Below are positions 31,690 to 40,270 of a stretch of 64,000 nt of DNA, one piece after another. Numbering within the stretch: position 1 is the stretch's first letter; every line of letters starts with the position of its first letter. Below the pieces are notes generated by a model. That model was not told the origin of the DNA. It saw only the letters and a list, made by a program, of their open reading frames with translations, and did not search any database. A program made the position numbers and the translations under genes. This DNA comes from Actinoplanes derwentensis (GTDB lineage: Bacteria > Actinomycetota > Actinomycetes > Mycobacteriales > Micromonosporaceae), in the NCBI RefSeq assembly GCF_900104725.1, contig NZ_LT629758.1, positions 7,464,001 through 7,528,000 of the forward strand, read 5' to 3'.

Positions 31690-34600
31690 ATGCTGGCGGG
31701 CGGCTGGGCGCGGATGCGGCGGTATGGATTGTGGTCCGGTGCGCCGGCGGTGGTGGCTGGTGCGGCGGGGTGGGCTGCGCTGGCGGATAACAAGCAAGGG
31801 TGGACGGTAGTGGCTGCCGCGGTGGCAGGGGCGGTGGGCGCGTTCTGCCCCACGGTGGCGGATCGGGTTGCGGCGCGGCGGGAGCGACGGCTGGCGGCGG
31901 CTGCCCGGAAGGCCGATGTCGTGGTGAAACCGGTGTCGGTGACGTGGTTGTTGCGTCCGGACCAGCGAGTGGTCCCGTTCTTTGGCCGCGGCTGGCTGCT
32001 GGCGGAATTGCAGACGTGGGCCACCGATCAGGGTGTGGATGTGGCGGCGGTGCGGCTGCTGACGGGCGCGGGCGGTGTGGGTAAGACCCGGCTGGCTCAG
32101 GAACTGGAGCAACGGCTTGCCGGGTGGCGGTGTGAGTGGATCAGCCCGCACGAAGAGGAGCAGACTGCTCGCCTGGTCGCTGCGGGAGAGTTCCCGCTAC
32201 GGTCGTTGCTGGTCATCGATTATGCCGAGGCGCGGGACCGGGCGGGGCTGGCGCAGTTGTTGTGCGCTGTGCAGACCGCGGATCGGGTGCGGATCGTGTT
32301 GCTGGCCCGGACCGCGGGGCTGTGGTGGGAGACGTTGTCGATGGCGTTCTCGCAGCAGGCTGCCTTGGTGGACTCGCTGACCAGTGCCAACGATGTGGTG
32401 GTGCATGTCGCGGCACGAGTTGACGACGTGCATGATCCGGCGACGATCGTGGCCGAGGCGGTCACGGCGTTCGCGTCGCGGCTGGGTCGTCCGGTGCCTG
32501 AGCTGGCCGGAGCACCAGGGTGGCCGGCGGATACGCCGGTGCTGCGGTTGCATGCCGATGCGTTGGTGACGGTGTTGGAGGGTGCGCATCGGCAGGGCCG
32601 CTATGACGTGCTGGTCGAGGTTCTTAAGCATGAGTCGCGGTACTGGATGCACACCGCCAGGCGGTCGCGGCTTCTTGGTGAGGTCGATGATCCAGCGAAT
32701 GCGGTGTTGCTGGAGCAGGTAGCCGGGATCGCTGCGCTGCTCGGTGCGGAGTCTGCCGCTGAGGTGGAGCAGGTCGTGCGGCGGGTGCCGCTGCTGGCAG
32801 GCGCTGAGGATGACCGGCTGGCGCGGTTCGGGTCGTGGCTGGCTGGGCTGTATCCCCGGGGCGAGGCAGGGTTGGGGGTGGTGCAGCCGGACTTGTTGGC
32901 GGAGACGCTGGCCGCGCGGGTGATAGATAGGTGTGGGCCTGTCGACCGGGCGCGGGTCTTTGCAGATCTGACTGTGGCGCAGGCGGTGCGGGCGTTGACG
33001 GTGCTCGGCCGCGCTCGGATTCATTACGCTGGCGCGGATGCGTTGATCGACGCGGCGCTCGGGGTGGACGTGGCGTGTATGGCGGAGGCCGTCGTCCACG
33101 TGGGTGTGCAGTTTCCGGGGGTGTTTACGTCCCGGATGGTGGATCGGCTGGCGTCTGCAGAGGTCGATCATCGGTGGGCGTGTGAGGTAGCCGGGCGGGT
33201 GCCGTATCCGTCGCTGGAGCTGCGTTGGCTTGCCTTGGAGTTGACGTCACGGATTGTGGCAGGTTTTCCTGCTGACGCTCCGAAAACCGATCGGGCCCAC
33301 TGGGCGACTTGGCATGCCCTCCGGCTGGCGGAGGTCGGGCGCCGGGCAGAAGCACTCACCGCCATCCAGGAAGCCGTCGACCTGCGCCGGGAACTGACCG
33401 CCCTCAACCGCGACGCCTACCTACCCGACCTGGCCATGTCGGTGAACAACCTGGCCGCCGATCTGGCGGAGGCCGGACGCCGGGCAGAAGCACTCACCGC
33501 CAGCCAGGAAGCCGTCGACCTGCGCCGGGAACTGACCGCCCTCAACCGCGACGCCTACCTACCCGACCTGGCCATGTCGGTGAACAACCACGCCGTCCAG
33601 CTGGCGGACGCCGGGCGCCGGGCAGAAGCACTCACCGCCATCCAGGAAGCCGTCGACCTCTACCGGGAACTGACCGCCCTCAACCGCGACGCCTACCTAC
33701 CCAACCTGGCCACGTCGGTGAACAACCACGCCCTCCGGCTGGCGGACGCCGGACGCCGGGCAGAAGCACTCACCGCCAGCCAGGAAGCCGTCGACCTGCG
33801 CCGGGAACTGACCGCCCTCAACCGCGACGCCTACCTACCCGACCTGGCCATGTCGGTGAACAACCACGCCCTCCGGCTGGCGGAGGCCGGACGCCGGGCA
33901 GAAGCACTCACCGCCAGCCAGGAAGCCGTCGACCTGCGCCGGGAACTGACCGCCCTCAACCGCGACGCCTACCTACCCGACCTGGCCATGTCGGTGAACA
34001 ACCACGCCCTCCGGCTGGCGGACGCCGGACGCCGGGCAGAAGCACTCACCGCCAGCCAGGAAGCCGTCGACCTCTACCGGAAACTGACCGCCCTCAACCG
34101 CGACGCCTACCTACCCAACCTGGCCACGTCGGTGAACAACCACGCCCTCCGGCTGGCGGACGCCGGACGCCGGGCAGAAGCACTCACCGCCAGCCAGGAA
34201 GCCGTCGACCTGCGCCGGGAACTGACCGCCCTCAACCGCGACGCCTACCTACCCGACCTGGCCATGTCGGTGAACAACCACGCCCTCCGGCTGGCGGAGG
34301 CCGGACGCCGGGCAGAAGCACTCACCGCCATCCAGGAAGCCGTCGACCTCTACCGGAAACTGACCGCCCTCAACCGCGACGCCTACCTACCCAACCTGGC
34401 CACGTCGGTGAACAACCACGCCCTCCGGCTGGCGGACGCCGGACGCCGGGCAGAAGCACTCACCGCCAGCCAGGAAGCCGTCGACCTGCGCCGGGAACTG
34501 ACCGCCCTCAACCGCGACGTCTACCTACCCAACCTGGCCGCCTCCCTGTGGAACGTGGGTTTCGTGGCTCTTGAAGTCGACAGCGTCACCTCTGAGGTCA

Positions 34601-34746
34601 TCGCACTGACAGCAGAAGGCGTCGGATACTTCGAAACCCTCGCCGCCGCGGAACCTGAAGCGTTCGCTGAGCGCCACCAAGCGGCAGTTGAGACCCTCAC
34701 TCGACTGCAGCATGCCCTGGACGCAAACGAACCGACGAACACCTGA
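31690..34746 (+). CDS. Membrane-anchored STAND NTPase with nine TPR repeats (NLR-like)
   Basis: A 1018-residue protein. Residues ~14-58 form two hydrophobic helices (LWSGAPAVVAGAAGWAALA; GWTVVAAAVAGAVGAF). A P-loop follows: Walker A GAGGVGKT at 126-133 and Walker B SLLVIDYAE with Asp177. A ~350-residue winged-helix-like helical region leads to nine 46-residue TPR units from about residue 546 to 959 (consensus LADAGRRAEALTASQEAVDL, then RELTALNRDAYLPDLAMSVN). The architecture is sensor repeats plus STAND ATPase plus membrane anchor, as in NB-ARC/TPR and bacterial NLR-type defence proteins. It is the first gene inside attL. No effector domain other than the helices is seen. The ATG at 31690 is chosen; a GTG at 31684 and a TTG at 31660 are in frame. 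Confidence 0.85.
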   Translation: MLAGGWARMRRYGLWSGAPAVVAGAAGWAALADNKQGWTVVAAAVAGAVGAFCPTVADRVAARRERRLAAAARKADVVVKPVSVTWLLRPDQRVVPFFGRGWLLAELQTWATDQGVDVAAVRLLTGAGGVGKTRLAQELEQRLAGWRCEWISPHEEEQTARLVAAGEFPLRSLLVIDYAEARDRAGLAQLLCAVQTADRVRIVLLARTAGLWWETLSMAFSQQAALVDSLTSANDVVVHVAARVDDVHDPATIVAEAVTAFASRLGRPVPELAGAPGWPADTPVLRLHADALVTVLEGAHRQGRYDVLVEVLKHESRYWMHTARRSRLLGEVDDPANAVLLEQVAGIAALLGAESAAEVEQVVRRVPLLAGAEDDRLARFGSWLAGLYPRGEAGLGVVQPDLLAETLAARVIDRCGPVDRARVFADLTVAQAVRALTVLGRARIHYAGADALIDAALGVDVACMAEAVVHVGVQFPGVFTSRMVDRLASAEVDHRWACEVAGRVPYPSLELRWLALELTSRIVAGFPADAPKTDRAHWATWHALRLAEVGRRAEALTAIQEAVDLRRELTALNRDAYLPDLAMSVNNLAADLAEAGRRAEALTASQEAVDLRRELTALNRDAYLPDLAMSVNNHAVQLADAGRRAEALTAIQEAVDLYRELTALNRDAYLPNLATSVNNHALRLADAGRRAEALTASQEAVDLRRELTALNRDAYLPDLAMSVNNHALRLAEAGRRAEALTASQEAVDLRRELTALNRDAYLPDLAMSVNNHALRLADAGRRAEALTASQEAVDLYRKLTALNRDAYLPNLATSVNNHALRLADAGRRAEALTASQEAVDLRRELTALNRDAYLPDLAMSVNNHALRLAEAGRRAEALTAIQEAVDLYRKLTALNRDAYLPNLATSVNNHALRLADAGRRAEALTASQEAVDLRRELTALNRDVYLPNLAASLWNVGFVALEVDSVTSEVIALTAEGVGYFETLAAAEPEAFAERHQAAVETLTRLQHALDANEPTNT
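33325..34566 (+). repeat. Nine tandem 138-bp repeats coding TPR units
   Basis: The phrase GCACTCACC recurs at 33352, 33490, 33628, 33766, 33904, 34042, 34180, 34318 and 34456, exactly 138 bases apart. Units are nearly identical at the DNA level and fall into two variants: one coding LRRE...LPDLAMS, the other LYR(E/K)...LPNLATS. The last unit decays at its end. Such identity implies recent duplication or ongoing gene conversion. Confidence 0.95.
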
Positions 34747-34813
34747 ACTGGGTGTCCCGACGCCGCGGGATCAAGTCGCCACGACGAAGGATGGCCGGCG
34801 CGCTGGCCGATGC

Positions 34814-34869
34814 CGGGCGTAGCCCGCCAGCAGGCCGAGCGCGTCCGGCCACGCCGCGCTTGCGCGGCG
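34814..34869 (+). terminator. Two hairpins downstream of the STAND gene
   Basis: CGGGC-GTA-GCCCG (34814-34826) and CGCCGCGC-TT-GCGCGGCG (34852-34869, perfect 8-bp stem) follow the STAND stop codon by 70-125 bases. No U-tract is present, but tandem GC-rich hairpins often end transcripts in actinomycetes. Confidence 0.5.
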
Positions 34870-34996
34870 CCTTGATACAGAACAGGCAAATTCAGCAGTA
34901 CAACGTCAGCGAGCCGTGTCGTGTCCCGGCTGATGCTTGACAGTCGCGTCCCACCAGATGCTTGACATGATCACCATCCGGGCGAGTTCATGGCGC

Positions 34997-35541
34997 CTAC
35001 CGTGTGCGAGTGGCGTCGGTGATCGGTACTCGGCTGCCGTGAATCGTGAGGACGGCACGGTTGCCCAGGGGCTTCGCCAGGTTCAGCGTTGCCGTACGGG
35101 TCCGACCCTCCAGGGTGCAGATGCCGCTGTAGCCGTTCGACTGCTTCAACACGATAACCACCACTGCCTTGTCCGACTCGACGGACTCGGCGGCGTAGTC
35201 GGCGCCGCATGACGTCGTCACCCGCCCTCGTGATCCGGTGAACGTGACCATCATGCGGGTGTCCTGCGCATCCACGGTGCCGGCGTCGATGGACAAGCCA
35301 TAGGTCGTAGCGTCGGGATCTTCAGCGGATGCGCGAACAAGCAGGGACCTGCGACGGCAATGTGGCCATCTCCTGGTCGTGGCGAGTCAACGACGTTCTT
35401 GCCTGCTAGCGCAGCTCGTCCCAGCTTTCCACCCTTGGCCAGGCCGGAAGTGCTGCCGTCGAACTCCACGCGGTCGGAGTCGCAGGCCGTGATCAGCACT
35501 AGCACGGCCTCCAACGCGGCTGACCATGACCGCGCAGCCAT
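34997..35541 (-). pseudogene. Probable frameshifted lipoprotein gene
   Basis: Two overlapping minus-strand frames look like halves of one gene. The upstream half begins MAARSWSAALEAVLVLITAC, a lipoprotein-like signal with cysteine, followed by DRVEFDGSTSGLAKGGKLGR. The downstream half reads from DPDATTYGLSIDAG through TVDAQDTRMMVTFTGSRGRV to DKAVVVIVLKQSNGYSG and CTLEGRTRTATLNLAKPLGN. They join only by a frameshift near 35300-35320. The second half alone has a plausible soluble-domain composition. A sequencing error or genuine decay would both explain it. Function unknown. Confidence 0.45.
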
Positions 35542-35841
35542 CACGGCACCTCCTCGGCACGTTCGGCGTCCCAGTTCGCCCAGCAGTGGCGCACTCTGAT
35601 GCGAGCGCCGGTGCGGCGCCCGCTGACCTGACGATCACAGACGGTAGCGCACTTGACAACTATCTAGGCCGATCGATAGGCATCTGGTGGGACTAGACAA
35701 ATGCCGATGATCCACTTCTTAAATCGCTTGTCGGGCCGCAAGCCCGACTACCGACATACTTTCGACTATTAAGCACAGTAGCCCTGACAGGATAGAATCT
35801 AACGGATTTGTTTACGCAAGCACCCGAAACGAAGGGAAATC
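35542..35841. other. Intergenic region turning AT-rich, with hairpin
   Basis: Composition drops sharply in GC from about 35650. A perfect 7-bp stem GTCGGGC-CGCAA-GCCCGAC lies at 35730-35748, perhaps a terminator or boundary. AAGGG five bases before the ATG at 35842 is the ribosome binding site of the next gene. Confidence 0.45.
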
Positions 35842-37275
35842 ATGTTTGAGATTTGCGTAGCTATCACCTTCTTCACAGTAGTTCCTTTTACGGTCACATC
35901 TCTGGCATATTCCTCAGCTATTAAGATTCAAAGGCGCGCGGGTAGATTCTCGCCGAGAACACCGGCATTGGTTCGAAAATTTCAATTAGCCAATCCCGCG
36001 CGACTTTGGATTCACCAATCATCCGGATATCTGATGCCACGCAGCGGAAGGAGCGGCCCAACGATCACCATCTTGCGCAAGAATTTCAAGCTGCGATTTC
36101 CTTATGATGCCGTACGGTGGGTATACGAAGCGACTCCAACCCCATCAGCCGATTTGGTCTATGAGAATTTCGGAAGACTGGCAATTCCTAGCCTCACAGG
36201 ATTTGCCTATGGCGCGGGTACGCTTAGCGCTCCAATACCGGTGCTATACATAATAAATAACATTGTCACCGATCAGAAAACATCCTTAACCGGCCTGGCT
36301 GGGATTTTGATTCCAACAGTAATATCGGGCGGCCTGATAGGGATGACCTTCCTTCTGGCCATATCGTCCACCATCCTGCGACTACCTAGCATCTATAGCC
36401 TTCGTCGCATAGCTAAATACGGTAGACTCTTGCCGCCAGACAGCGTCATAACCGTTGCCGCACGACTAGCGACGATCGAGTTCCTATTTATCTTTATCCT
36501 CCTAGGCGGATTTTCTCCACTTCTTTATCTTTCGATTCTGGATCCGCTTTCAAAATTTAGCGGACTATACGGAGCTCGGCTCCATGAATACGATGCCAGA
36601 CTAGTTTGGCTATCGCTAGCAACACTAGTTGCAGTTTCATGTTCCATAGCTCGCTGGAACATCCATCGCCGTAGCGGCGCACCCTTGGCGCTCAAGGCAA
36701 CACTCATATATTTGCACCTGACAGAGGGAAATACGACCGAGGAGGCGGGGTTCTGGGGGCCAACCGCAGATCCCATCGGCAAGAACCGAGCCGCGCTTAC
36801 CCAGTTAGCTGATCGCCTAGAAGTCTACGCCAACTGGCTACCGCAGATCTCAGCACGCGAAGTTGTCAGTAATCCCATGGCGCTGGTGACACGCGGGGCA
36901 ACACGATCAATACGCACTTTCGTGCGTGGACGAACCTCATTGGAGATAGGCAGCAGTAGAGAAATCGATCAAGTTCTCCAAGAGCTTGCTGTCACCTTCT
37001 CAGGCCCACGAGATATAACGTTGGTCGGAAGACTCGCTGACCGACTTGAGGTATTCAATGAGGACGGAACACCCTCTGAAGAGCTTGCCACACCTGCTCC
37101 AGGGAGATTCGCTAAGGCTTTACAGAAGTCGTCGGCGAGACTGGAGGCGACTGAACGAAGAGTGCAGTCCTTTTCGAATCTTCTACCAATTGCCGTAATT
37201 GGAGGTGTAGTAATTCTCGCCATACGTGGCGACTGGGCAAAGATTGCAGACCTATTTGTTGGCTTACTAGGTTAG
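35842..37275 (+). CDS. AT-rich orphan integral membrane protein (AICE cargo)
   Basis: A 477-residue protein of no family I recognise. Hydrophobic helices are visible at about residues 3-24 (CVAITFFTVVPFTVTSLAY), 115-135, 145-175 (AGILIPTVISGGLIGMTFLL), 205-235 (IEFLFIFILLGGFSPLLYLS), 255-273 (LVWLSLATLVAVSCSIARW) and near the C-terminus (LLPIAVIGGVVILAIRGDW). A ~150-residue soluble loop lies before the last helix, with a short amphipathic stretch (ARLEATERRVQSFSN). Codon use is clearly less GC-rich at third positions than all other genes in the window, a sign of recent acquisition from a lower-GC donor. Ribosome binding site AAGGG is good, and the frame is intact. A role in phage or plasmid exclusion is possible but only by location. 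Confidence 0.75.
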   Translation: MFEICVAITFFTVVPFTVTSLAYSSAIKIQRRAGRFSPRTPALVRKFQLANPARLWIHQSSGYLMPRSGRSGPTITILRKNFKLRFPYDAVRWVYEATPTPSADLVYENFGRLAIPSLTGFAYGAGTLSAPIPVLYIINNIVTDQKTSLTGLAGILIPTVISGGLIGMTFLLAISSTILRLPSIYSLRRIAKYGRLLPPDSVITVAARLATIEFLFIFILLGGFSPLLYLSILDPLSKFSGLYGARLHEYDARLVWLSLATLVAVSCSIARWNIHRRSGAPLALKATLIYLHLTEGNTTEEAGFWGPTADPIGKNRAALTQLADRLEVYANWLPQISAREVVSNPMALVTRGATRSIRTFVRGRTSLEIGSSREIDQVLQELAVTFSGPRDITLVGRLADRLEVFNEDGTPSEELATPAPGRFAKALQKSSARLEATERRVQSFSNLLPIAVIGGVVILAIRGDWAKIADLFVGLLG

Positions 37276-37343
37276 TAAATATCCACTAAAAACGATTGCA
37301 GACCTGCCCGACCAGGATTCGTTTAACCAACTTCAGGCAGCCA

Positions 37344-38168
37344 TCAGACGCGCGCAGCGTCAGCGATCAGAATCCATGCATCGAGGCGTTCAGAGGTGGT
37401 TTGGACATGCTCGACAACCTGATCACGCAGACCGGAAATTTCATATCCAGCTTGAATTCTTATCATGATCACTGCTGCGTCATATGCATGTTCGCCTGTT
37501 ACGCCACGAGGGTCGATGTACGCCCAGCCACGAGGCCCATCGGCGATTATATTTCCGCTGGATGCGTCACCGTGGCAAAGCGCCGGCGTATGGTCCAAGG
37601 AAAGATCCTCCAGGAGTGCGAGTGCAGTTCGTCGCTCACTGGCGGGGGCGATGGTAGTCCCGGGGCGAAGGTCAGTGAGTTGGTCGTCTTCGAGACGGTC
37701 GCGGAGCCAGTCAAAGATTGAGGACATACCAGGTCGGGGTGGTGGCTGGTCCCGAATTGCCGCCAGCGGTGCGAAGAGCGCTTGCAGATCGACGGTAGCC
37801 GGATCCACCTGGTTGAAGGGCGTTCCGGGAAAGACTCGGTCCATCACGGTCCAAGTCCCATGATCGGCAGCTACGGCTTCGTGGACTCGTGGGGCAGCAC
37901 CAAGGTTGGCAAGTGCAGCGGCGACAGCGGCTTGGTCGGCTCCGTGTGGGTCGGGGCTGCTGCGGAACACGAGTGGGCCGTCTGGGGTGTCGATGGCTGT
38001 GACGAATCCGTAGCGGGCGGGCAGGACCTCGCGTGGGGTGGCCTGGTAACGCTCACAGAGGGCCTGGAACTCGGCTCCGACGTGTGTGGCCCAGGGATCG
38101 GCGATGTCGGGCCAGCGGCGGCGGATGTTGGCCAGTACCGCGGCTGGCACTGCGAATTGGTCGGTCAT
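37344..38168 (-). CDS. Aminoglycoside phosphotransferase-family protein
   Basis: A 274-residue APH/choline-kinase fold protein. The catalytic loop LCHGDASSGNIIADGPRGWA (H-G-D-x4-N, about residues 197-216) and the metal-binding YIDPRGVTGEHAYDAA (Asp of DPRG) are present; the N-terminal lobe (TPDGPLVFRSSPDPHGADQA) lacks a clear conserved Lys, so activity on a small molecule is likely but unproven. It is the last gene of a three-gene operon; its start overlaps the HAD gene by four bases. True aminoglycoside resistance should not be assumed, since many such proteins phosphorylate sugars or metabolites. Confidence 0.8.
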   Translation of the reverse strand: MTDQFAVPAAVLANIRRRWPDIADPWATHVGAEFQALCERYQATPREVLPARYGFVTAIDTPDGPLVFRSSPDPHGADQAAVAAALANLGAAPRVHEAVAADHGTWTVMDRVFPGTPFNQVDPATVDLQALFAPLAAIRDQPPPRPGMSSIFDWLRDRLEDDQLTDLRPGTTIAPASERRTALALLEDLSLDHTPALCHGDASSGNIIADGPRGWAYIDPRGVTGEHAYDAAVIMIRIQAGYEISGLRDQVVEHVQTTSERLDAWILIADAARV

Positions 38169-38869
38169 CGTGCTGGGTTGGCAGCGGTGTGGAGCGCGTT
38201 GGCTAGGTCGTGCATGGAATCGATCACGACGTCGGCTCCGGCATCAGTGAGGCGCTGGTGTTTGCCGGGCTTGTTGGCGTACCCGATGGTGGGGATGCCA
38301 GCGGCTCGGCCTGCCTCGATGTCGGTTACCGAGTCGCCGATGAAGGCCGTGCCGTTTCGGGCTGCTCCGGTGGCGGTGAGGCCCCGTTCCAGAAGGAACG
38401 GGTGGGGCTTGAGTAGGCGGGGGTCCATGCCGTCGAACCGCGCGGTGATCCCCTCGGCGTAGCGGATCAGATCGTGGTTCTGAAGGTATGCGCTGATGGC
38501 GTCGGTGGCGTTGTTGCTGACAATGGCGACTTGGCGGCCTGAAGCATGGGCGGCCTGAAGCACCTCTGCGGCGCCTGGTGTCGGTACGGCTGACTCGACC
38601 GCGGCGACCTCGGCGTCTCGGCAGGCTTGGGTGACTTCGTGGGTGAGGTGTTGGTCTTGGAGGCGGGCGACTGCGGTGAGGATCTGGAGTGGGTCCGCCG
38701 TCAGCTCGGCGATGGCCGACGGCAGTTCACCTGCGAAGTACCGGCGAATGACGGTGCGCAGTTCGTCGGCGACGGCTGCGGCCGGACGCCCGGCGAAGAC
38801 GACGCAGATCGGGCCGTCGAAGTCGATCAGCAGGCACGATGACTCGTCGATCAGGTCGGCGAGGTTCAT
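38165..38869 (-). CDS. HAD superfamily hydrolase
   Basis: A 234-residue HAD phosphatase. Motif I is LLIDFDGPICVVF (DFDGP, residues 16-20, with nucleophile Asp16), motif II is VAIVSNNAT, the conserved Lys is in RLLKPHPFLLERGL, and motif III/IV is FIGDSVTDIEAGRAAGIPTIGYA. The C1 cap is the alpha-helical type of phosphoglycolate phosphatase-like enzymes. DFDGP replaces the commoner DxDGT. It overlaps both neighbours by four bases, so it is made with the GntR regulator and the APH-like kinase; kinase plus phosphatase under a GntR regulator suggests handling of one metabolite (inference). Confidence 0.85.
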   Translation of the reverse strand: MNLADLIDESSCLLIDFDGPICVVFAGRPAAAVADELRTVIRRYFAGELPSAIAELTADPLQILTAVARLQDQHLTHEVTQACRDAEVAAVESAVPTPGAAEVLQAAHASGRQVAIVSNNATDAISAYLQNHDLIRYAEGITARFDGMDPRLLKPHPFLLERGLTATGAARNGTAFIGDSVTDIEAGRAAGIPTIGYANKPGKHQRLTDAGADVVIDSMHDLANALHTAANPAR

Positions 38870-39732
38870 GGGGTGTACTCGTGGGCGATGGTGTCCCAGA
38901 CGCTGTCGAACCAGGCGCGGGACTGCTGGACGAACTGGTCTCCGGCGTCGCCGTCGTCACCGCTGAGGGCGTAGTGGAACAGCGGGACATCCTTGCCCAG
39001 CACGTCGAAGATCGGTACGGCTTGCTTGTCGACAGAAACGGTGTTGCGGACGACGGGGTAGAAGCCGAAGAAGACCTCGTCGCGGTTGAGGATGTAGAGC
39101 TTCGACAGGACCGTGGTTCCGTACGCGCGGATCTCGGTCGTGGCGTTGCGGACCAAGCCCAGGGTGGCCAGCTCCCCCACTGACTCGATGATCGCCTCGG
39201 TGTGGCGGCGTGCGATCCGGGCAGCCCGTTCACGGACGGCAGGATCGTCCCCGGCCGGTTCCACGCGGGAGGGAATCACCGCGGGCTGTGTCAGGTCCGG
39301 TAGCAGGATGCGGATGGCGATCGACTCGGGTGTCAGGCGTCCGGCGCGGATCTTGTCCAAGGGTTCTTGGATGGCGGTGTGGAGGGTTTCGCTGGAGAAA
39401 CCGGCGAAGTCGATGGTGATGTGGGGCTGCTCGAACGCGGCCTCGATGTGTGGGCGCAACCCGACCGGGCGATCGGTTTGGGCGCGGACGAAGGCGCCGC
39501 TGCCTTGGCGGCTGATGATGAGGCGGTCGTCGCGCAGGATGCGTAGGGCGGACTTGATGGTCTCGCGGGCTACGCCGTAGCGCTCGGCCAAGTCGTTCTG
39601 TGACGGCAGGCGTTCGCCGGGGGCGAAGCGGCGCGTCAGGATCGCTGCGCGCAGCACGTTGGCGATCTGCTGCGAAGCGGGACGGGCGTCGTCCGGCTCC
39701 AGGTCGTCGAGGTCGCGGGCTTCCACGTTCAC
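38866..39732 (-). CDS. GntR-family transcriptional regulator
   Basis: A 288-residue regulator from a GTG at 39732. The winged helix reads ASQQIANVLRAAILTRRFAPGERLPSQNDLA, then YGVARETIKSALRILRDDRL, then IISRQGSGAFV, a standard GntR DNA-binding domain at about residues 18-85. The ~200-residue C-terminal region is not the usual UTRA and includes RDEVFFGFYPVVRNTVSVDK. It heads the HAD/APH operon. Its promoter carries the palindromes CCTGGCTAGCCAGG and TGACTAGC-3-GCTAGTCA, which share TGGCTAGCCA-type symmetry with the promoter behind the second GntR gene. Confidence 0.85.
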   Translation of the reverse strand: MNVEARDLDDLEPDDARPASQQIANVLRAAILTRRFAPGERLPSQNDLAERYGVARETIKSALRILRDDRLIISRQGSGAFVRAQTDRPVGLRPHIEAAFEQPHITIDFAGFSSETLHTAIQEPLDKIRAGRLTPESIAIRILLPDLTQPAVIPSRVEPAGDDPAVRERAARIARRHTEAIIESVGELATLGLVRNATTEIRAYGTTVLSKLYILNRDEVFFGFYPVVRNTVSVDKQAVPIFDVLGKDVPLFHYALSGDDGDAGDQFVQQSRAWFDSVWDTIAHEYTP

Positions 39733-39748
39733 AATCCACAGCTTAAGG

Positions 39749-39839
39749 CCTGGCTAGCCAGGTTAGACATGCCGAGACGTTGAGGGTTGCGTATATCTCC
39801 TGACAGCTTTACGGTCGATATGACTAGCCAAGCTAGTCA
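39749..39839. promoter_or_regulatory. GntR-type operators upstream of the HAD/APH operon
   Basis: CCTGGCTAGCCAGG (39749-39762) is a perfect palindrome; TGACTAGC (39821-39828) and GCTAGTCA (39832-39839) form a perfect inverted repeat with a 3-base spacer. The 10-bp core TGGCTAGCCA recurs at 41306-41315. These are the likely operators of the element's GntR regulators. No gene is evident in 39733-39993. Confidence 0.65.
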
Positions 39840-39993
39840 AATATGGCTCTCACTCGACTTCGGCCGGTGCAGTTCGGCATGACCGGCACTGTCAAGGAGG
39901 GCGACCGGCACCGAGGCGGGTCGGCTTCACGCCATCCCACACACCCATGGCCCGTCTCGGTGCCTCCCCCGTCGCTGCTGCGGAGGTCCCGTC

Positions 39994-40251
39994 ATGCCCG
40001 AACCGCTCGACTTCGGCGGGCAGACACCGCCGATCGATCCGCCCGCCGGTTGCGTCAACCCGCTCGTGTGGCGGCTGGCCCGGCGCCTGTACGCCGATCA
40101 TCAGCCGGGACCTGACGGCTGGTGCCTCAACTGCCGACCCGCCATCCTCTACCCCTGCGTCGCGCGCAGACTCGCCGACCTGGGACTCGCGACCGCCCTG
40201 AACTCGACGTCGGCCGGTCCGCACGTCACGAACAAGGGCCATCACTGGTGA
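39994..40251 (+). CDS. Small Cys-containing plasmid protein
   Basis: An 85-residue protein with GGAGG seven bases before its ATG. WCLNCRPAILYPCVARRLAD contains a CxxC-x7-C arrangement that could bind zinc. Short proteins of this type recur beside GntR regulators in actinomycete integrative elements. Function unknown. Confidence 0.65.
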   Translation: MPEPLDFGGQTPPIDPPAGCVNPLVWRLARRLYADHQPGPDGWCLNCRPAILYPCVARRLADLGLATALNSTSAGPHVTNKGHHW

Positions 40252-40270
40252 CCGGCCACGGTGCGGACCG

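Noticed and set aside
33309..34574. Long Pro/Arg-rich open frame overlapping the TPR repeats
   Set aside because: It is the out-of-frame reading of the 138-bp repeat; composition is non-protein-like and it lies wholly within the STAND gene.
37344..38168. Calling the APH-fold gene an aminoglycoside resistance gene
   Set aside because: The catalytic loop is present but no subclass signature or resistance-gene similarity can be shown; the fold is shared by many metabolite kinases.
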